From contig CM018683.1 in assembly GCA_009363875.1 (NCBI GenBank), positions 40,198,804 to 40,262,803 of the forward strand: 64,000 nucleotides of DNA. The letters are read 5' to 3'. Origin of the DNA: Mikania micrantha (Eukaryota > Streptophyta > Magnoliopsida > Asterales > Asteraceae). Positions 33,520 through 46,774 of this stretch are shown here, piece by piece (within the stretch, counting starts at the first letter, position 1; every line of letters starts with the position of its first letter). Below the pieces are notes generated by a model. It was not told the origin of the DNA and did no database searches. It worked only from the letters and a program-made list of their open reading frames with translations. The position numbers were made by a program, and so were the translations under genes.

Positions 33520-35133
33520 ATGCGACCGGTAGAGTTTCGCATTAATTTGATTCCTGGAGCAACACCTGTTGCTAAATCTCCTTACAGGTTAGCACCTTCG
33601 AAGATGCAGGAACTGTCGAACCAACTACAGGAGCTACTCGACAAAGTTTTCATCCGACCGAGCTACTTACCTTGGGGAGCTCCGATTTTGTTCGTGAAGA
33701 AGAAGGATGGATCTTTTCGTATGTGCATAGGCTACCGGGAGTTAAACAAACTAACCATCAAGAATCGGTATCTATTACCGAGGATTGATGATTTGTTTGA
33801 CCAACTACAAGGAGCTCAATACTTTTCGAAGATCGATCTGCGGTCCGGATTCCATCAGCTCAGAGTTCAAGACGAAGACATACCAAAGACGACATTTCGT
33901 ACCAGATACGAGCATTACGAGTTTATGGTGATGCCTTTTGGAGTGACTAATGCACCTGCGATTTTCATGGATCTTATGAACCGAGTGTGTAAGCCATATC
34001 TAGATCAATTTGTTATTGTTTTCATTAATGACATATTGATCTATTCCAAAAGCGAAGCAGAGCACGAGCAACATCTTAGAACGATCTTGGAACCGCTAAA
34101 GGAAGTGAAACTCTATGCCAAATTCTCTAAATGTGAATTTTGGTTGAAAGAGGTTCAATTCCTAGGTCATGTAGTCAACAGCGAGGGAATACATGTTGAT
34201 CCTGCCAAGATCGAAGTAATAAAAGACTGGGACACTCCGAAGACACCGACGGAGATACGTTCCTTTCTAGGCTTAGCAGGCTATTACAGAAGGTTTAACT
34301 CAAACTTTTCTAAGATAGCCCTGCCACTCACAAATCTAACACAGAAAAGCGAGCCGTTTGTTTGGGAACAGAAGCAAGAAGATGCCTTTCAAATTTTGAA
34401 GCAAAAGCTATGTGATGCTCCAATCTTATCTCTCCCAGACGGTTGTGATGACTTTGTAGTGTACTATGATGCATCCCATCAGGGACTCGGTTGTGTGTTG
34501 ATGCAGCGAGACAAAGTTATCGCGTATGCCTCGAGACCACTGAAGATTCATGAGAAGAACTACACCACTCATGATCTAGAACTGGGAGCTGTAATTTTCG
34601 CCTTGAAGATTTGGAGACACTACCTATATGGCACCAAATGTACCATATTTACTGATCACAAGAGTCTGAAGCACATATTTGATCAGAAGGAACTTAACAT
34701 GCGACAGCGACGTTGGGTTGAGCTTCTGAATGATTACGATTGTGTATTCAAGTACCATCCGGGCAAGGAAAATGTTGTAGCTGATGCCTTGAGTCGGAAG
34801 GAACGGGTCAAACCCTTGCGCGTCAGGGCAATGGGAATGACTCTGCAGACAAGCTTACATGACACCATTATGCAAGCACAACAAGAGGCTGTTGAACGAG
34901 GAAACTTAAAGAAAGAATTAGATTGTGGAGAAGAAAACCAACTTGAAACAAAGCCTGATGGAATCATCTACTACAAGGATCGTGTTTGGATTCCTGCGGT
35001 GGATGAGTTGAGAAAGCTTATTTTTGATGAAGCACACAAGACCAAGTACTCTGTGCATCCCGGTGCTGATAAAATGTACCAAGACTTACGAGCATTTTAT
35101 TGGTGGCCGGGTATGAAGAAAGACATAGCCTAG
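33520..35133 (+). pseudogene. Gypsy-F reverse transcriptase, RNase H and integrase N-terminus (catalytic mutation)
   Basis: This 537-codon frame spans RT, RNase H ([19 protein letters not shown]) and the integrase zinc-binding region ([20 protein letters not shown]). RT residues needed for catalysis are altered. The motif that reads FIDD in element C reads FIND here (Asn170, 34027-34029), losing the first Asp of the catalytic pair. The usual DYRELN reads GYRELN (Gly71). The frame ends in TAG at 35131-35133 where C has a Glu codon. It could not produce active RT even if translated. Confidence 0.88.
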
Positions 35134-36293
35134 TATGTTGGTCGATCCCTTACGTGTGCCCAAGTGAACGCGGAACACCAAAAACCGTCAGGTTTACTGG
35201 AACAGCCTGAAATTCTACTTTGGAAGGGGGAAAAGATAGCTATGGACTTCGTCACCTAGCTACCCCTCACTTCCAGTGGACATGACACTATTTGGGTTAT
35301 CGTTGATCGATTGACAAAATCTGCTCATTTCTTGCCGATGCGAGAAACTTACACGATGGATAACTAGCGAAACTCTACATCAACGAGATAGTGGTACGCC
35401 ATGGTGTGCCATTGTCTATCATCTCAGATCGTGATAGCAGATTCATATCAAGGTTCTGGCAATCATTGCAGAGATCTCTGGGACACACTTAAACCTGAGT
35501 ATAGCTTATCATCCACAAACAGATGGTCAAAGCGAATGTACTATACAGACCCTGGAGGACATGTTAAGAACTTGTGTTCTATATTTCGGTGGGAATTGGG
35601 ATTCTCATTTGCCACTGATCGAATTCTCCTACAACAACAGCTATCATCGTAGCATTGGATGTGCACTGTTCGAGGCTCTCTATGGTCGCAAGTGTGTTGG
35701 TCAGAAGAGGGAGATAATCGAATAACTGGGCCAGAACTCATTCAAGAAACTACAGACAAAATTGCTCAGATACAACAAAGACTACAAGCAACCCGAAGCA
35801 GGCAAAAGAGCTATGCCGATAAACGGCGCAAGCTGTTGGAATTCTAAGTGGGAGACCGTGTCATGTTAAAGTATCCCCATGGAAAGGCGTAGTACGTTTT
35901 GCAAAGAAAGGCAAACTAGCACCACAGTACGTGGGATCGTTCGAGATCATCGAACATATTGGTCCTGTGGAGTACAGACTTAGACTACCAGATGAACTTA
36001 GGGGTGTTCACGACGTGTTTCACGTCTCAAACTTGAAGAAATGCTTAGTTGATGAATCGCTCGCCATACCAGTTGAAGAAATTCAATTGGATGAACACTT
36101 ACACTTTGTTGAAGAACCTTTGGAGATTATGGATCACAAGGTTAAACAGCTGAGGCAAAGCCGTATCCCGATTGTCAAGGTTCGTTGGAACTCAAAGGGC
36201 GGACCCGAGTTCACTTGGGAATGCGAAGATCACATGAAGCTCAAGTATCCCCAACTGTTTACAGAGGAAGTCGTACCCGATAACGATTCTTAA
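35134..36293 (+). pseudogene. Gypsy-F integrase core and chromodomain-like end (frameshifted)
   Basis: Integrase sequence continues after the stop in shifting frames: [24 protein letters not shown] text near 35270-35330, then fragments to 35850. The last 120 codons (35931-36293) form one open frame ending [17 protein letters not shown], the Tekay chromodomain-like tail. There are at least four frame breaks and several stops. The first catalytic Asp region and the target-chromatin tail are recognisable by comparison with element C. Confidence 0.85.
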
Positions 36294-36327
36294 ATTTCGG
36301 GACCAAATTTCTCTAACAAGGGGAGAC
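36292..36327 (+). other. Gypsy-F pre-PPT palindrome and polypurine tract
   Basis: AAATTTCGGGACCAAATTT (36292-36310) has one changed base in the right arm relative to the copy at 14412. AACAAGGGGAGAC follows and abuts LTR2. Confidence 0.75.
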
Positions 36328-36982
36328 TGTAACATCAGTGTCGGACGCGTCGTCGGAACAGTGATCTCTACAGTAACTTGCACAGTAACTCAGGTACAGA
36401 CTACACGAAACTATGTATATGCTACTGACACTTGATGCTTGACACTAAGCTATTATGCTATTGTTCTGAAATCTGATTTAAACCTTAAAGTTTAACAGTC
36501 AGAAACACATCAGACAATACAAAACTGACACACAGATGCTTGATTTGATGATACTATGTATAAACGTATGTGAGGTTAAACAGAGCAAAGCCATAACGGT
36601 TGTTGTTACAGAATGCTAAACCTACGAATTATTCATATAAGTGACGATCTGTACAAATAAATCTGAAAGCTTAAAGTTCTGAAATGATGACTGGAAAGTA
36701 GAATACAAGAATCAGAAAGCCAAACCATCGTCGTGTTTGTTCGAATGACGATTCGAACGAATACGCGTGATGGTGACACGTTCTGACGAAACGAAAACGA
36801 AAACGATACAAACGATAATAAATTTAAGAAAATATAATATTTTCTATTTTACAATTTTGAAACTCATCAAAAATAAATTAAAGAAACTGTTTATTTAAAA
36901 CACGTAAAAATTACGTGTAACGACCCGGAAACGCAACGGAGACGAAAAACGAGCAACCGAAACAAACCCGAACACCCCGGGG

Positions 36983-36990
36983 TATTTAAA
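36983..36990 (+). promoter_or_regulatory. TATA-like box of F LTR2
   Basis: TATTTAAA after CCCCGGGG, aligned with 15104-15111. Confidence 0.6.
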
Positions 36991-37352
36991 CCCTAAATGA
37001 ACCCATATTCTCATTTAGTTTGCTTTCTCTCTCTCTAGCCTATCACCCCCGTTTTTCTCTCTCTCTAAAATTCTCATCTTCAAACAACAAGATCTAGCTC
37101 AAATCTTGGTGAAATTGGGCGCTCTTGGTGTCTACACGAAGCTCTTGATGTCCTCTACCTAGAAGTACAACAGATCGGAGACGATAACCATTGAAATCCG
37201 AGGTAATGATAAAAGAAAACTCATGAAAATAGGGTTTTCTAACCCTCGGCCGAACACACACTCCTAACTGGTATAAACACTAAGCCACACACACCATACA
37301 CCACTAGGAGCTGACCTGCGGTGATTCGTTGCAGCTCACAAAGGGACCAGGT

Positions 37353-37780
37353 CGGCGAACCTGCGTAGAGCCGAACCTGTGACATCCGACGTACGGTGGC
37401 CGAGCCATCTTGCACGAACCTAGGTGAAGGCACGAACCCCAACAGCCGAACCCATGAACTGAACGAACCCTAGGAGGCGAACCCTACTCTGCCGAACCCA
37501 AAGAAGGGCTGCGAGCCTCCCATGCAGCGAACCTGTTGTCTGAACTCATGCTAACATGCGAACCTTGCAGATGCTAGCCATGAACCCATGGCCGACGAAC
37601 CTCCATAGCCGAACCTTTGGCCACCCGAACCCAAGCATGAGCAGCACGGCGAATCCATAGCCGAACCTACATGTCGCTGTTACTTAGGATGGAGTCACGA
37701 ACCTGGTGTTGCATCACTTTGGCCGAACCTCTTGAACATGTGTGAGCCCTAGGCAAAAACGCAATAGGTTCGCTGCTCCA
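37353..37780 (+). repeat. CGAACC array in F LTR2
   Basis: Most copies of the LTR1 array are kept; some have mutated (for example TGTGAGCCC near 37740). The block corresponding to 15440-15500 in LTR1 is missing just upstream. Confidence 0.8.
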
Positions 37781-38602
37781 CAGATGGCTTAATCCATGTT
37801 CATGCGGCTGCCAAATATCCGACCACCCTTATTCAGTTAGGCCCAAATTAGTTGATTGATAGAGATAACATGTATTCGGCCCATGTGAGTTACGTCCCAA
37901 GAACAAACAATCAGTCCATGTTCATCTAATTTGGCCCATTAGGTTTGATAAAGCCCACGACATACCTAGTCAACCCACAAGAATCCCCTCGGCCCAATAG
38001 AATATTCAGCCATGGTGACTGAGTCCATACAACTCTTTCGGCCCAATTGATTGGCCCAAATTCCTTTTGATGTAGCCATGCAACCGACCGGCCCAATGGC
38101 ATTACCCTAACCACTATGGATATGCCGGCCCAAGACTAACCACGCATTCGGCCCACATACAACCACTTAGCCACTTAAGTAACTTGGAAACAAACACATG
38201 AAATCCATTTTATTTGAAATGGTGCATGGAATTTACTAAAGTGGTAGAAATTGATTGGGTTACATACTAAATCTCATATCAAAACAAGTAACCTAATGAC
38301 AATGTTTTGGGGAAATTCAATATATATATAAAACTAAACATATAACATAAAGGCTTGGCACAATGAAAGCTTAAGCGGTTAAGTGGGAGTGAATCCTTAA
38401 CTAGCACACGAGGCCGAATGACGATTAACACCACTAAGTGTTAGCCATTTAGAGCTAACGCACATACGCTCACAAGTCACTACAACTTATACTTATGAGA
38501 TACATATAACGTGAAATCAATACAGGATCGTGAACATAACAACAAATACTACAACGAGCGCGTGCATTCTTGTTATACTTGGTCAACCACTTCAAACACA
38601 AG

Positions 38603-39893
38603 GTGAGTTCAACTGTCCCTTTTCAAACATATTTGTTTTTACCTTGGGACTGAGAAGCATGTTATACATTTTTAAACGATTATTGAAATGTTTATTAAAT
38701 GCTTTTACACATATTCATGATGCTTATATTAACACTTAAGCTTGAAACTCTTACTTTGGAAGCTATAAACTCGATGCTTAAACTATATGCTTGATGCTTA
38801 CGCTACAAACTAGATGCTTAAACTATATGCTTGATGCTTATGCTACAAACTTCAAGCTTAAACTAGATGCTTGATGCCTATGCTATAAACTCTAAGCTTA
38901 AACTAGATGCCGGATGCTTACGCTATAAACTCTATGTTGAAACGATATGCTCGATGCTTATGCTATAAACTCTATGCTTAAACTATATGCACAATGCTGA
39001 TGTTACGGAATATATGCTCAAACTATATGCTAATACTTGAAACTAAATGCTCAAAGCTATGGTTGTATTCTAAATGCTAAGCTTGTATCTATTCATGGGC
39101 TACGTAATTGCTAAACATTGCTAGAGCAAAGCTTGTACCCATGCATTGAGATACGTGAAAGCTAAACTATGAGGATGCTAAGCTTTTATCTATATATGAG
39201 ATACGTAAATGCCAAACATTGCTAGAGCAAGGCTTGTGTCTATATATGAGATATATAAATGCTAAACTATTTGTGTGTGCACAGCTTGTGTCTATATATG
39301 AGATACGTAATTGCCAAACATTGCTAGAGCAAGGCTTGTATCTTTATATAAGAGATACATAAATGCTAAACTATTCGGATGCTAAGCTTAAACCAATTCA
39401 TGAGATACGTAATGGCTAAACATTGCTAGAGCAAAGCTTGTATCTAGCCGTGGGCTACCTAAATGCTAAACATTGCTAGAGCAAAGCTTGTACCACGCTT
39501 GAGATTGGTGAGAGTTAAACTATGAGGTGTGAAACAATGGTGCTTGTACAACTTACTCTAAAGCTAATCCACATAAATGTTATAAACATGTAAAGTTTGA
39601 AACAGTATACTAAAGCTATGATAAAGACTGGATTGAATAGTTGGTAAAATGCTTAATTATCCTTAACAACAGTGTCATATGCGGATTAGTATGTGGTGGG
39701 ATGGCTTATGGGCGGGTTGTAGGCTCGACCCTTTCGTATGCCCTATATATAAGCTTATCGATTTGGATATTACATGTGATGTTAATGAGGTTAAGGTTTT
39801 ACTGAAAGAGGTTCCTAAAGCTATTTTAAACTTATAAACTATATGAACTCACCAACTATTGTGTTGACTTTGTTTTCTTACATGCTTTCTCAG
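38603..39893 (+). other. Putative leader intron in F LTR2
   Basis: Donor-like AAG|GTGAGTTC is at 38603. Acceptor-like TGCTTTCTCAG ends at 39893. TGAACTCACC at 39844-39853 is the exact complement of GGTGAGTTCA at 38602-38611. The span is 1291 bp, longer than in B (514) and C (954), because it includes the tandem repeats. Confidence 0.45.
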
Positions 39894-40212
39894 GTGATGC
39901 ACAGGTCTAAGCTAAGGCACAGGATTGCATACTAGGATGCCCAGATAGAGGACCTAGTAGACTTTTGGAAAGCACATCTTTTGTTATTAATACGAGTCAC
40001 TTTTGATAGGTTTACTTAGTTAAATTACTAAACATTGACATTTGTAATTTAACTTTGTAATCCTAGTTGATGTTATATTGTGCTTTAGTTATTCTTGACA
40101 TTGATGCTATGTAAACAATCTGATCATCACGATTATCACTCACGATATCGCGCCTCGAGAACTTTTCGCCCGGCGGGTAAGTCGATCCGTCCCACCGGCT
40201 CTGTGTGTGACA

Positions 40213-41345
40213 ACCTGTGATCAGCATCAGCAGCAGCAGCAATAGCTGCGTTGTTGTTTCGGTTCGGAGCCCCCTTTCTCCTGCAATTGTTGATCCAGTG
40301 ACCAAATATCCCACAGTAGTGCAGTGCCTGCACTGGGTGTTTGGTGCTTGATGATACTGGCAAGTGTTGCGCAAAGGTGCAGTGCCAGTGTAGGGCCTCT
40401 TGATGTGTAGAGGTGGCGGTTGGTTGATCATTGGTGCTTGAGTGGTCGTTGCAAAGTTCTTGACCACTTTCTGTTTCTTAGCCAGTCTTTTATTCGGCTT
40501 CCTTGAAGTTCCAGCTTTAGCTTCAGTTTCTTTCTTGAGTGCCCCGGAGGCAACCATGACATCTGTCAATGTTGCCGACAGTGTAACAGCCATCTCCATG
40601 GTAGTAGGATGGGCAGAAATCATATGCCCTTGGATGCAAGACGGTAGTCCACCAACGTATCGTTCTATCCTTTTCTCCAGTGTTGACACCACGTCTGGTT
40701 CCAATGTTGCTAGCTCGTGAAATCTGGTGGTGTAGGCCAGATGCCCAGCACCAATCATGACAAGATTGAGCAGTTCAGTCTCAACCTTGTTGAGTTCATT
40801 CCGTTGGCAAAACTCAGCCCGCAGCATAGCCTTGAAGTCATCCCAAGGCATAGACTACGCCTCATCCCTGCCCCTAATCTGAACTTGAGCGTTCCACCAA
40901 GTCAACGCTTGTTTGTTGAATGAACCGGCAGCATATCTCACCCTGTGCTGATCAGGACAGCAACTAATGTCGAGAGTTTTTTCCATCTTCTCGATCCACC
41001 GGATCAATCCAACGGCACCCTTACTGCCACTGAAACTCGGTGGCTTGCATCCTACAAAGTTTTTGTAGGAGTAGTCCAGATTGTGTCAGGTGTTATTGCT
41101 GCCTTCTCCAGAGGAGTTGGCTATGTTGTTGCTGTTGTTGTTGTTAATCCGGTTCATCATCTCTGGGATCACATCCCTCAGTTGACTTATTAGCAGTGTG
41201 GCCAGTGCAATGGTAGCGGGTCCAACTCATGAGCAGGCGGCGGTGGAGGAGGAGGTGGAAGAGGTAGATGTGGAGGAGAGTCAGGTGGTGTCGGTGTCAA
41301 TAAATGCAGAGCTAGATCTTGTGGTGGTTGTCTTCGTGGCGGCAT
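40213..41345 (-). pseudogene. Gypsy-DE gag remnant
   Basis: On the minus strand the gene begins ATGCCGCCACGAAG (41345 downward), giving the same MPPRR start as C and F. It continues through the proline-rich part and the gag domain (MPWDDFKAMLRAEFCQRNE at about 40850) to the first zinc knuckle (HYCGIFGHWINNC, about 40300). It is cut at 40213 by the end of F LTR2. A TAG just upstream of 40851 and frame changes near 41040 and 40300 break the frame. Protease and most of RT are lost; pol resumes only at 13748. It codes for a dead capsid remnant. Confidence 0.85.
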
Positions 41346-41503
41346 TTTGATCATAACTGAAAGAAAATCGGTTAGTGCAGTGACCAGATGCAGAAGACAT
41401 ATGCAAAATAGAGCCCTATATTGTATGTTCTCTACATGAGGGTCCCTAGGTTATAGTCTAGGCCAAACCGTTTAAGTAATATGACCTATATTTCTCTATA
41501 ACT

Positions 41504-41516
41504 GGCACTGATAACA
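41504..41516 (-). other. Degenerate primer-binding site of Gypsy-DE
   Basis: The minus strand reads TGTTATCAGTGCC next to the LTR end, two changes from the initiator tRNA-Met complement TGGTATCAGAGCC. Its place between LTR and gag identifies it. Confidence 0.75.
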
Positions 41517-41882
41517 ATCTGTCGCACCCCGAGCCGGCGGGCAGGATCGACTTTCCCGTTGGGCGGAAGGTTCCCGGGGCGTGATATCGTTTGATAATCG
41601 AAATGATCAGATTGTTTACATAGCCCATGATATATACCTGAGAAATGCTAACATGACAATGAAATAGAATTACAAAGTTAAATTACATTGTTTCCTCGTA
41701 ACTTAACTAAGTAAATCTGATTAAAAGAATCAATGAGTTTATATCTTGTATCTGGACAAGATATACAAAAAATGATTCACTGTTTTGTCATTCCAAAAGT
41801 ATGATCACACAAAATGTAGCTAGGTCTTCTAAAAGTCCACTAGCTATATTCTTGATATCTGACGGCTAAACATGTTCGTCAC

Positions 41883-43584
41883 CTGAGAAAACATGCATTT
41901 AAACAAAGTCAACAGTAGGTTGGTGAGTTCATAAGTTTGATAATTGAAAACCTTGTATTATTCGCATACATAATCACATTAGCACACATGTCGCTTGTAG
42001 TATGTTTGATTTACCTGTTCACACAATGGCTTCTCCATAGTTATATTTACAAGTAATATCTCATCCTAATAGTTATGCTTATATATAAGGCATATGTAGG
42101 GGAACAAGCCCCAGCCAACATCCCACCACATAACTAAAAGAACTCCACACTAATTGCAACACAACTATAGATATCCATTTCCATTTCACCTGTTCATCCC
42201 GTTTGTTAATCAACTGTTGTATCATATGTACAATAATATAATAATAGGGGTTTAGTTATCAAACCGAAGTATTGATAAACCCTTTGTGTATTAAGGATAT
42301 ATGATTAATTTAATCTGATCCTTGTATTATTCTATTACTTGTGGGGTTAACGATTAATCACTTTTAATAATATAAGAGTGTTAGTTAACAATTTGATATT
42401 TTGTTCTCAACTTGAAGTGCATAGAGCCTAAAAGGAATCCATTGCAATCCTCGCGTAATCAAATTACAATGCATCCGATTTACCTCTATCACGTTGTATT
42501 ACCATAGACCTCATCGAACTGTTTCTAGTATTATGACATGAGAGAAAATAAATTCTTCAGTCTACTAGTCAACAAGAAGCGATGGATTAATTTCAATTAT
42601 AACTGCAGATTAATATCACCATGTGTCGCTTCCCAGACCCTGACTTGAGTAGCCCTGTCACCGGTCATACATTACCGGCCAATGAATCAATACGATCAAC
42701 ATACTAGCCCTACAAGCTAGAGGCTTGTCAAACCTATGGTACTACTATGCTATCGTCGGTTTAGTCACGTCAGACTAACTGGTCAGCGATTTATGAAAGG
42801 GGCTTACAATGATCAACTAGAATACATGGCACATGATTGAAATGATATAATGCAGACAGTTCAATAGTAATCAATTGTATTGTGTTCATCAATGTTGTTT
42901 GTTCCCATTGTTGTATGTTCTCGTTGTTATTAACAAAGTTAAATAAGAACTTGTCTTATTACATTATGTTAATTGTTGTATGAATGATGTTGTTATCATG
43001 AAGTTACATTATCATGATTATCATTCCTTGTTGTTCCATATAGTCACCCTGTTGTCACCAAGATGTGATAAGAACTAGTCTTACTACACTTAGTCGACTC
43101 AGGTGGTGGATGATACTTGTTTCATGTTATCTTGTAATATGTGCCGAGTTGCAAGCTAAGTGTTATAAGCACTTGTCTTATTACACTTAGTTAACTCTGG
43201 TGTTGAATGATATTATGAAGATATATTATCTTCATGTCATTCATGTATTTCGTTGTTGTTATCATCATGTTCACCTGTGATTATCTCAGTTTGTTCTTGT
43301 AAGAATAACTAAGTGTTGTAAAATATAATCTTGCAACTATTTTATTCTATTGTGTTGATGAGTTATGAAGTTATACTATCATATTCATCCTAGTTATTCC
43401 TGTCATATCATGATCATACAAGCATGCATACAATGATAAATGATAATAAGTCAAGCAATATTATCTAATCAAAGTATAAGCAATATGTTAAAATAAAACT
43501 TTTAAATAAATAAAAGTTAAGCGTGTTTCTCAGCCCCGAGAGTTTAAAATCAGTTAATGATTAGAAAAGGGGATATGAACTCAC
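41883..43584 (-). other. Putative leader intron in DE 5' LTR
   Basis: On the minus strand a donor-like CAAG|GTGAGTTC is at 43584 and an acceptor-like TTTTCTCAG|GTGACG ends at 41883, about 1.7 kb. TGAACTCACC lies near the acceptor (complement at 41922-41931) and complements the donor region exactly. Confidence 0.42.
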
Positions 43585-44419
43585 CTTGTGGTTGAAGTGG
43601 TTGACTTAGCTTAAACAAGAAATGTACGCGCTCTTGATTGTACATGTGGTTTTGTTCACGATCCTGTATTGATTTCATGTTGTTGTAATTCATAAGTATA
43701 AATTGTAAGGATTTGTGTGCGTGTATATGTTAGCCCTATAGTTGCCTAACACTTGTGAGTCATGGTCTCCATTCGGCCCTTTTACCCTTGTCATAAATTT
43801 CCTAACACTTAACTAATTTCGTTATAGCTTTGCATGTCATGTTATATTGGAATTGCCTCAATCAAACTTAGTCTTGTAGATTTAGGATAGTTCTTAGAAA
43901 CATTTAGATTTTTGCATCAATCTTGCTTATCACCCTTGACATCATTTGTCAATATGCTTAATGTTATAAGCTTTATGATGTACGAAATTATAAATCAAAA
44001 TAACTTCACCACCTTTGTAATAAAATCCCATGCATATTTATCCAATACTTGTTTTTGTTAAGTTTATTAATTAATGCATCAACACACATCATGGGCCGAG
44101 AATCCATTAGGCCAAATGGACTTAACCCAATTAACATATGGGCCAGGTAAGGGTTTGGGCCTTGTGTTTGCTATTTGGGCCGAATGTTATGTACATGGAC
44201 CAAATAATCAAAGTGGGCTGATGGGCCGGTTGGTTTACTTGGTCTCATTAGGATTGTGGGCCGAAGCAAAAGAATTGGGCAGATTAACATTGATCCAATA
44301 GAGCGAGATGTTGGGCTAGTGGCTTAGCATGGGCCAAGAAATTTGGGTTTAACTTAATCCAAGAGGATGGTTCTCATTACAGAGAACCTTGGCTTTGTTT
44401 GGGACTAATGTTCGATCGT

Positions 44420-44830
44420 CAATTTGCCTAACGAACCTGTTAGCCGCCTTCATAGGTTCGTCTAGGTTACCGCCCTAACAAGGTTCGGCCTAGTGGTTTG
44501 TGCATAGGAGGTTCGGCTAAGATCAAAGACCGGTCTGGCATGGGTTTGGTGAGCATGTAGGTTCGCAGCCACCAAAAGGTTTGGCCATACAATACTGAAC
44601 GGCTGATGATGCATGGTTCGGCTGCATAGAGGTTCGTTCCTGTTCTGTTGTGTATAGGTTTGCCCCTCCCTTCTTGATTCGTGTATGTGATGGTTCGTGA
44701 GCATGGAAATAGCAGCAGGGTTCATTGATGGTGCAGGTTCGCTGCCAAGCTGGGTTCGGCAACCCTTCTGTCCAACCATGTTGAGGGTCGGCTCGAAGGT
44801 TCGGCCAGCCCTCTACTTGGCGAACCTGTT
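44420..44830 (-). repeat. CGAACC array in DE 5' LTR
   Basis: About 14 GGTTCG/CGAACC hexamers occur; in the sense of the element most are CGAACC, as in F. The copy in the other DE LTR is at 10020-10450. Confidence 0.8.
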
Positions 44831-45218
44831 CATCATCCTCATTAAGCCCATCAAACCCATGCTATTTCCATGATACTGGTTATGCGAAATGCCTTCTTGT
44901 GGTCATGTGGTGCAAATAAAACAGTGTATAACCGACTAGATGCTTGGGTCGAACAAAAGCTTAGAAAACCCTAGTTTTCGTGGGTTTCCTTTGCTCATTC
45001 CTTTATTTTCCGTGGACAAAACTTCAGATCGCTTGTACTTCCTTGTAGAGGACGTTTGTAGCTTCGTGTAGACACCAAGAACGCCCGATTTCGTACACAA
45101 ACGAGTGAGATATGATGATTTGAAGGTGTTTTTTCAAGAGAGAGGAGAAAGGTTTGGGAATAGGAGCTAGAGAGAGAGAGAATGATGAAATAAATGAAGT
45201 GAAAGGCTTCATTTAGCC

Positions 45219-45226
45219 TTTAAATA
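45219..45226 (-). promoter_or_regulatory. TATA-like box of DE 5' LTR
   Basis: TATTTAAA on the minus strand after CTCGGGG, aligned with 10819-10826. Confidence 0.6.
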
Positions 45227-45586
45227 CCCCGAGGGAATTCGGGTTAGTTTCGGTTGCTCTTTTTTCGTCTCCGTTGCATTTCCGGATTGTTACGCGTAAT
45301 TTTACGTACTTAAATTAAAAAGAGTTTCTTTGATTTATTTTTGATGAGTTTCAAAATTGTAAAACGTAAAATATTATATTTTCTTAACTTTATTATCGTT
45401 CGTGTCATTTTCGTTTTCGTTTCGTCAGACTGCGTCACCATCGCGCGTATTCGTTCGAATCGTCACCCGAATGAACATGACGATGGTTTTGCTTTCTGAT
45501 TCTTGTTTTCTACTTTCCAGTCATCATTTCAGAACGTTAAACTCACATATATGTTTGTGTGAATTGTCACCCACGCAAACACATTG

Positions 45587-45591
45587 TCAGT
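45587..45591. repeat. Target-site duplication of Gypsy-C, left copy (TCAGT)
   Basis: TCAGT recurs at 58832-58836. The empty site in the other DE LTR near 11188 reads ATCAGTTCATTATTC, with a single TCAGT. Confidence 0.93.
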
Positions 45592-46375
45592 TGTAACAGC
45601 AAGTACCAGAACGTCCGGCAAGTCCGTACGGTACGTGTACTTTCTACAGTAACTATGTGTACTTATACGATTTTAAACAGTACTTGAATTAACAAGATCT
45701 TAAATACAAGAAATCGTTGTACGTATTTTCGTATAAACTTAAATACATTAAGTACAACGTACATTTGGAAACATTTGTTACATTTATTAAGTGAAAACTT
45801 GATTACAGTTAACACAACAAGTCACGAGAAACAACGATGCTCAAACAAAATTCAAAAACAAATCGGTTGCGATCTGATGTCCACAACTGACAGGAATCAG
45901 ATGACCGACAAGTCAGTACAAGAACAATGTGAAAACAGGATGTTTAGTTGAGTCCGACAGTGAGGAAACACAATCTAAACACAATTACAGTGTTATTTCA
46001 GAATAACGAACTGACAGTGTGTCTGCGTGAGTGACGATTCACACAAACATATCTGTGAGTTTAGAGTTCTGAAATAATGACTGAAAAGTAGAAAACAAAA
46101 GTCAGAAAGCAAAACCATCGTCGTATTCGTTCGGGTGACGATTCGAACGAATTACGCGCGAAGGTGACGCGATCTGACGAAACGAAAACGAAAACACGAC
46201 ACGAACGAAAGTAATTTAATAAAATAAAATAAATAACATTTTACAATTTTGAAACTCATCAAAATAATTAATTTAAACTCTTTTTATTTAAAACCATTTA
46301 AATTACGCGTAATTTTCCGGAAACGTAAAGAAAACGCGAACCGAGCAACGAAAACGAACCCGAACACCCTCGGGG

Positions 46376-46383
46376 TATAAATA
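46376..46383 (+). promoter_or_regulatory. TATA box of Gypsy-C 5' LTR
   Basis: TATAAATA follows CCTCGGGG; the 3' LTR copy is at 55439-55446. It is the best TATA match in this LTR and lies where F and DE have TATTTAAA. Confidence 0.65.
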
Positions 46384-46774
46384 CACATGAATGAGCTTAA
46401 TTTCCTCATTTCCCACTTCATCTCTTCCACCAAAAACCCCATTTCCGGTTTTGAAAACCCTAGCCTCCACCAATCTTCTTTTCTTCATAACTTTCTCATT
46501 TCTTAACGAAAATCAGTGATTCTTGCGTCCACGCGAAGCCCTCGACGAGCTCTACAAGAAAGTACAACAGATCGGAGCTGTTACTCACTAGAAATCGAGG
46601 TATTAGCATGAGAAAAGCCACGAAAACTAGGGTTTTCACTCACCTAGTCGACCCTTGCTTAAAACCGGTTCTAAAACCTTCCTTTTCGAACCATAGAACC
46701 ACGAGAACCACCCTTAACCACCACCACCCTTGAACCCTCGAAATGGAGTTGATGGGTGGCTAAGCTAACCCCGG

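Larger units (their letters stand above)
36328..40212 (+). mobile_element. Gypsy-F LTR2 (3885 bp)
   Basis: It starts TGTAACATCAG and ends CTGTGTGTGACA. It is uninterrupted and serves as the empty-site reference for the B insertion. It holds a TATA-like box (36983-36990), a CGAACC array (37353-37780), a GGCCCA zone (37850-38155), tandem repeats (38750-39520) and a complete intron-like unit (38603-39893). Its right end abuts DE gag directly, so this is the side where F entered DE. No gene is seen inside. Confidence 0.9.
41520..45591 (-). mobile_element. Gypsy-DE 5' LTR, main piece
   Basis: On the minus strand this LTR starts at 59246, is interrupted by element C (45592-58831), and ends GGGGTGCGACA at 41520; total about 4.48 kb. 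It holds a TATA-like box (45219-45226), a CGAACC array (44830-44420), a GGCCCA zone (44350-44090), an intron-like unit (43584-41883) and repeats with AATAAG...CTTATT (43240-42940). 42300-42650 shows no feature. It matches 1-760 and 9038-11609. Confidence 0.9.

Noticed and set aside
40442..41193. Plus-strand frames of 68-92 codons around 40442-41193
   Set aside because: They are antisense to the DE gag remnant, which has clear gag motifs on the minus strand.
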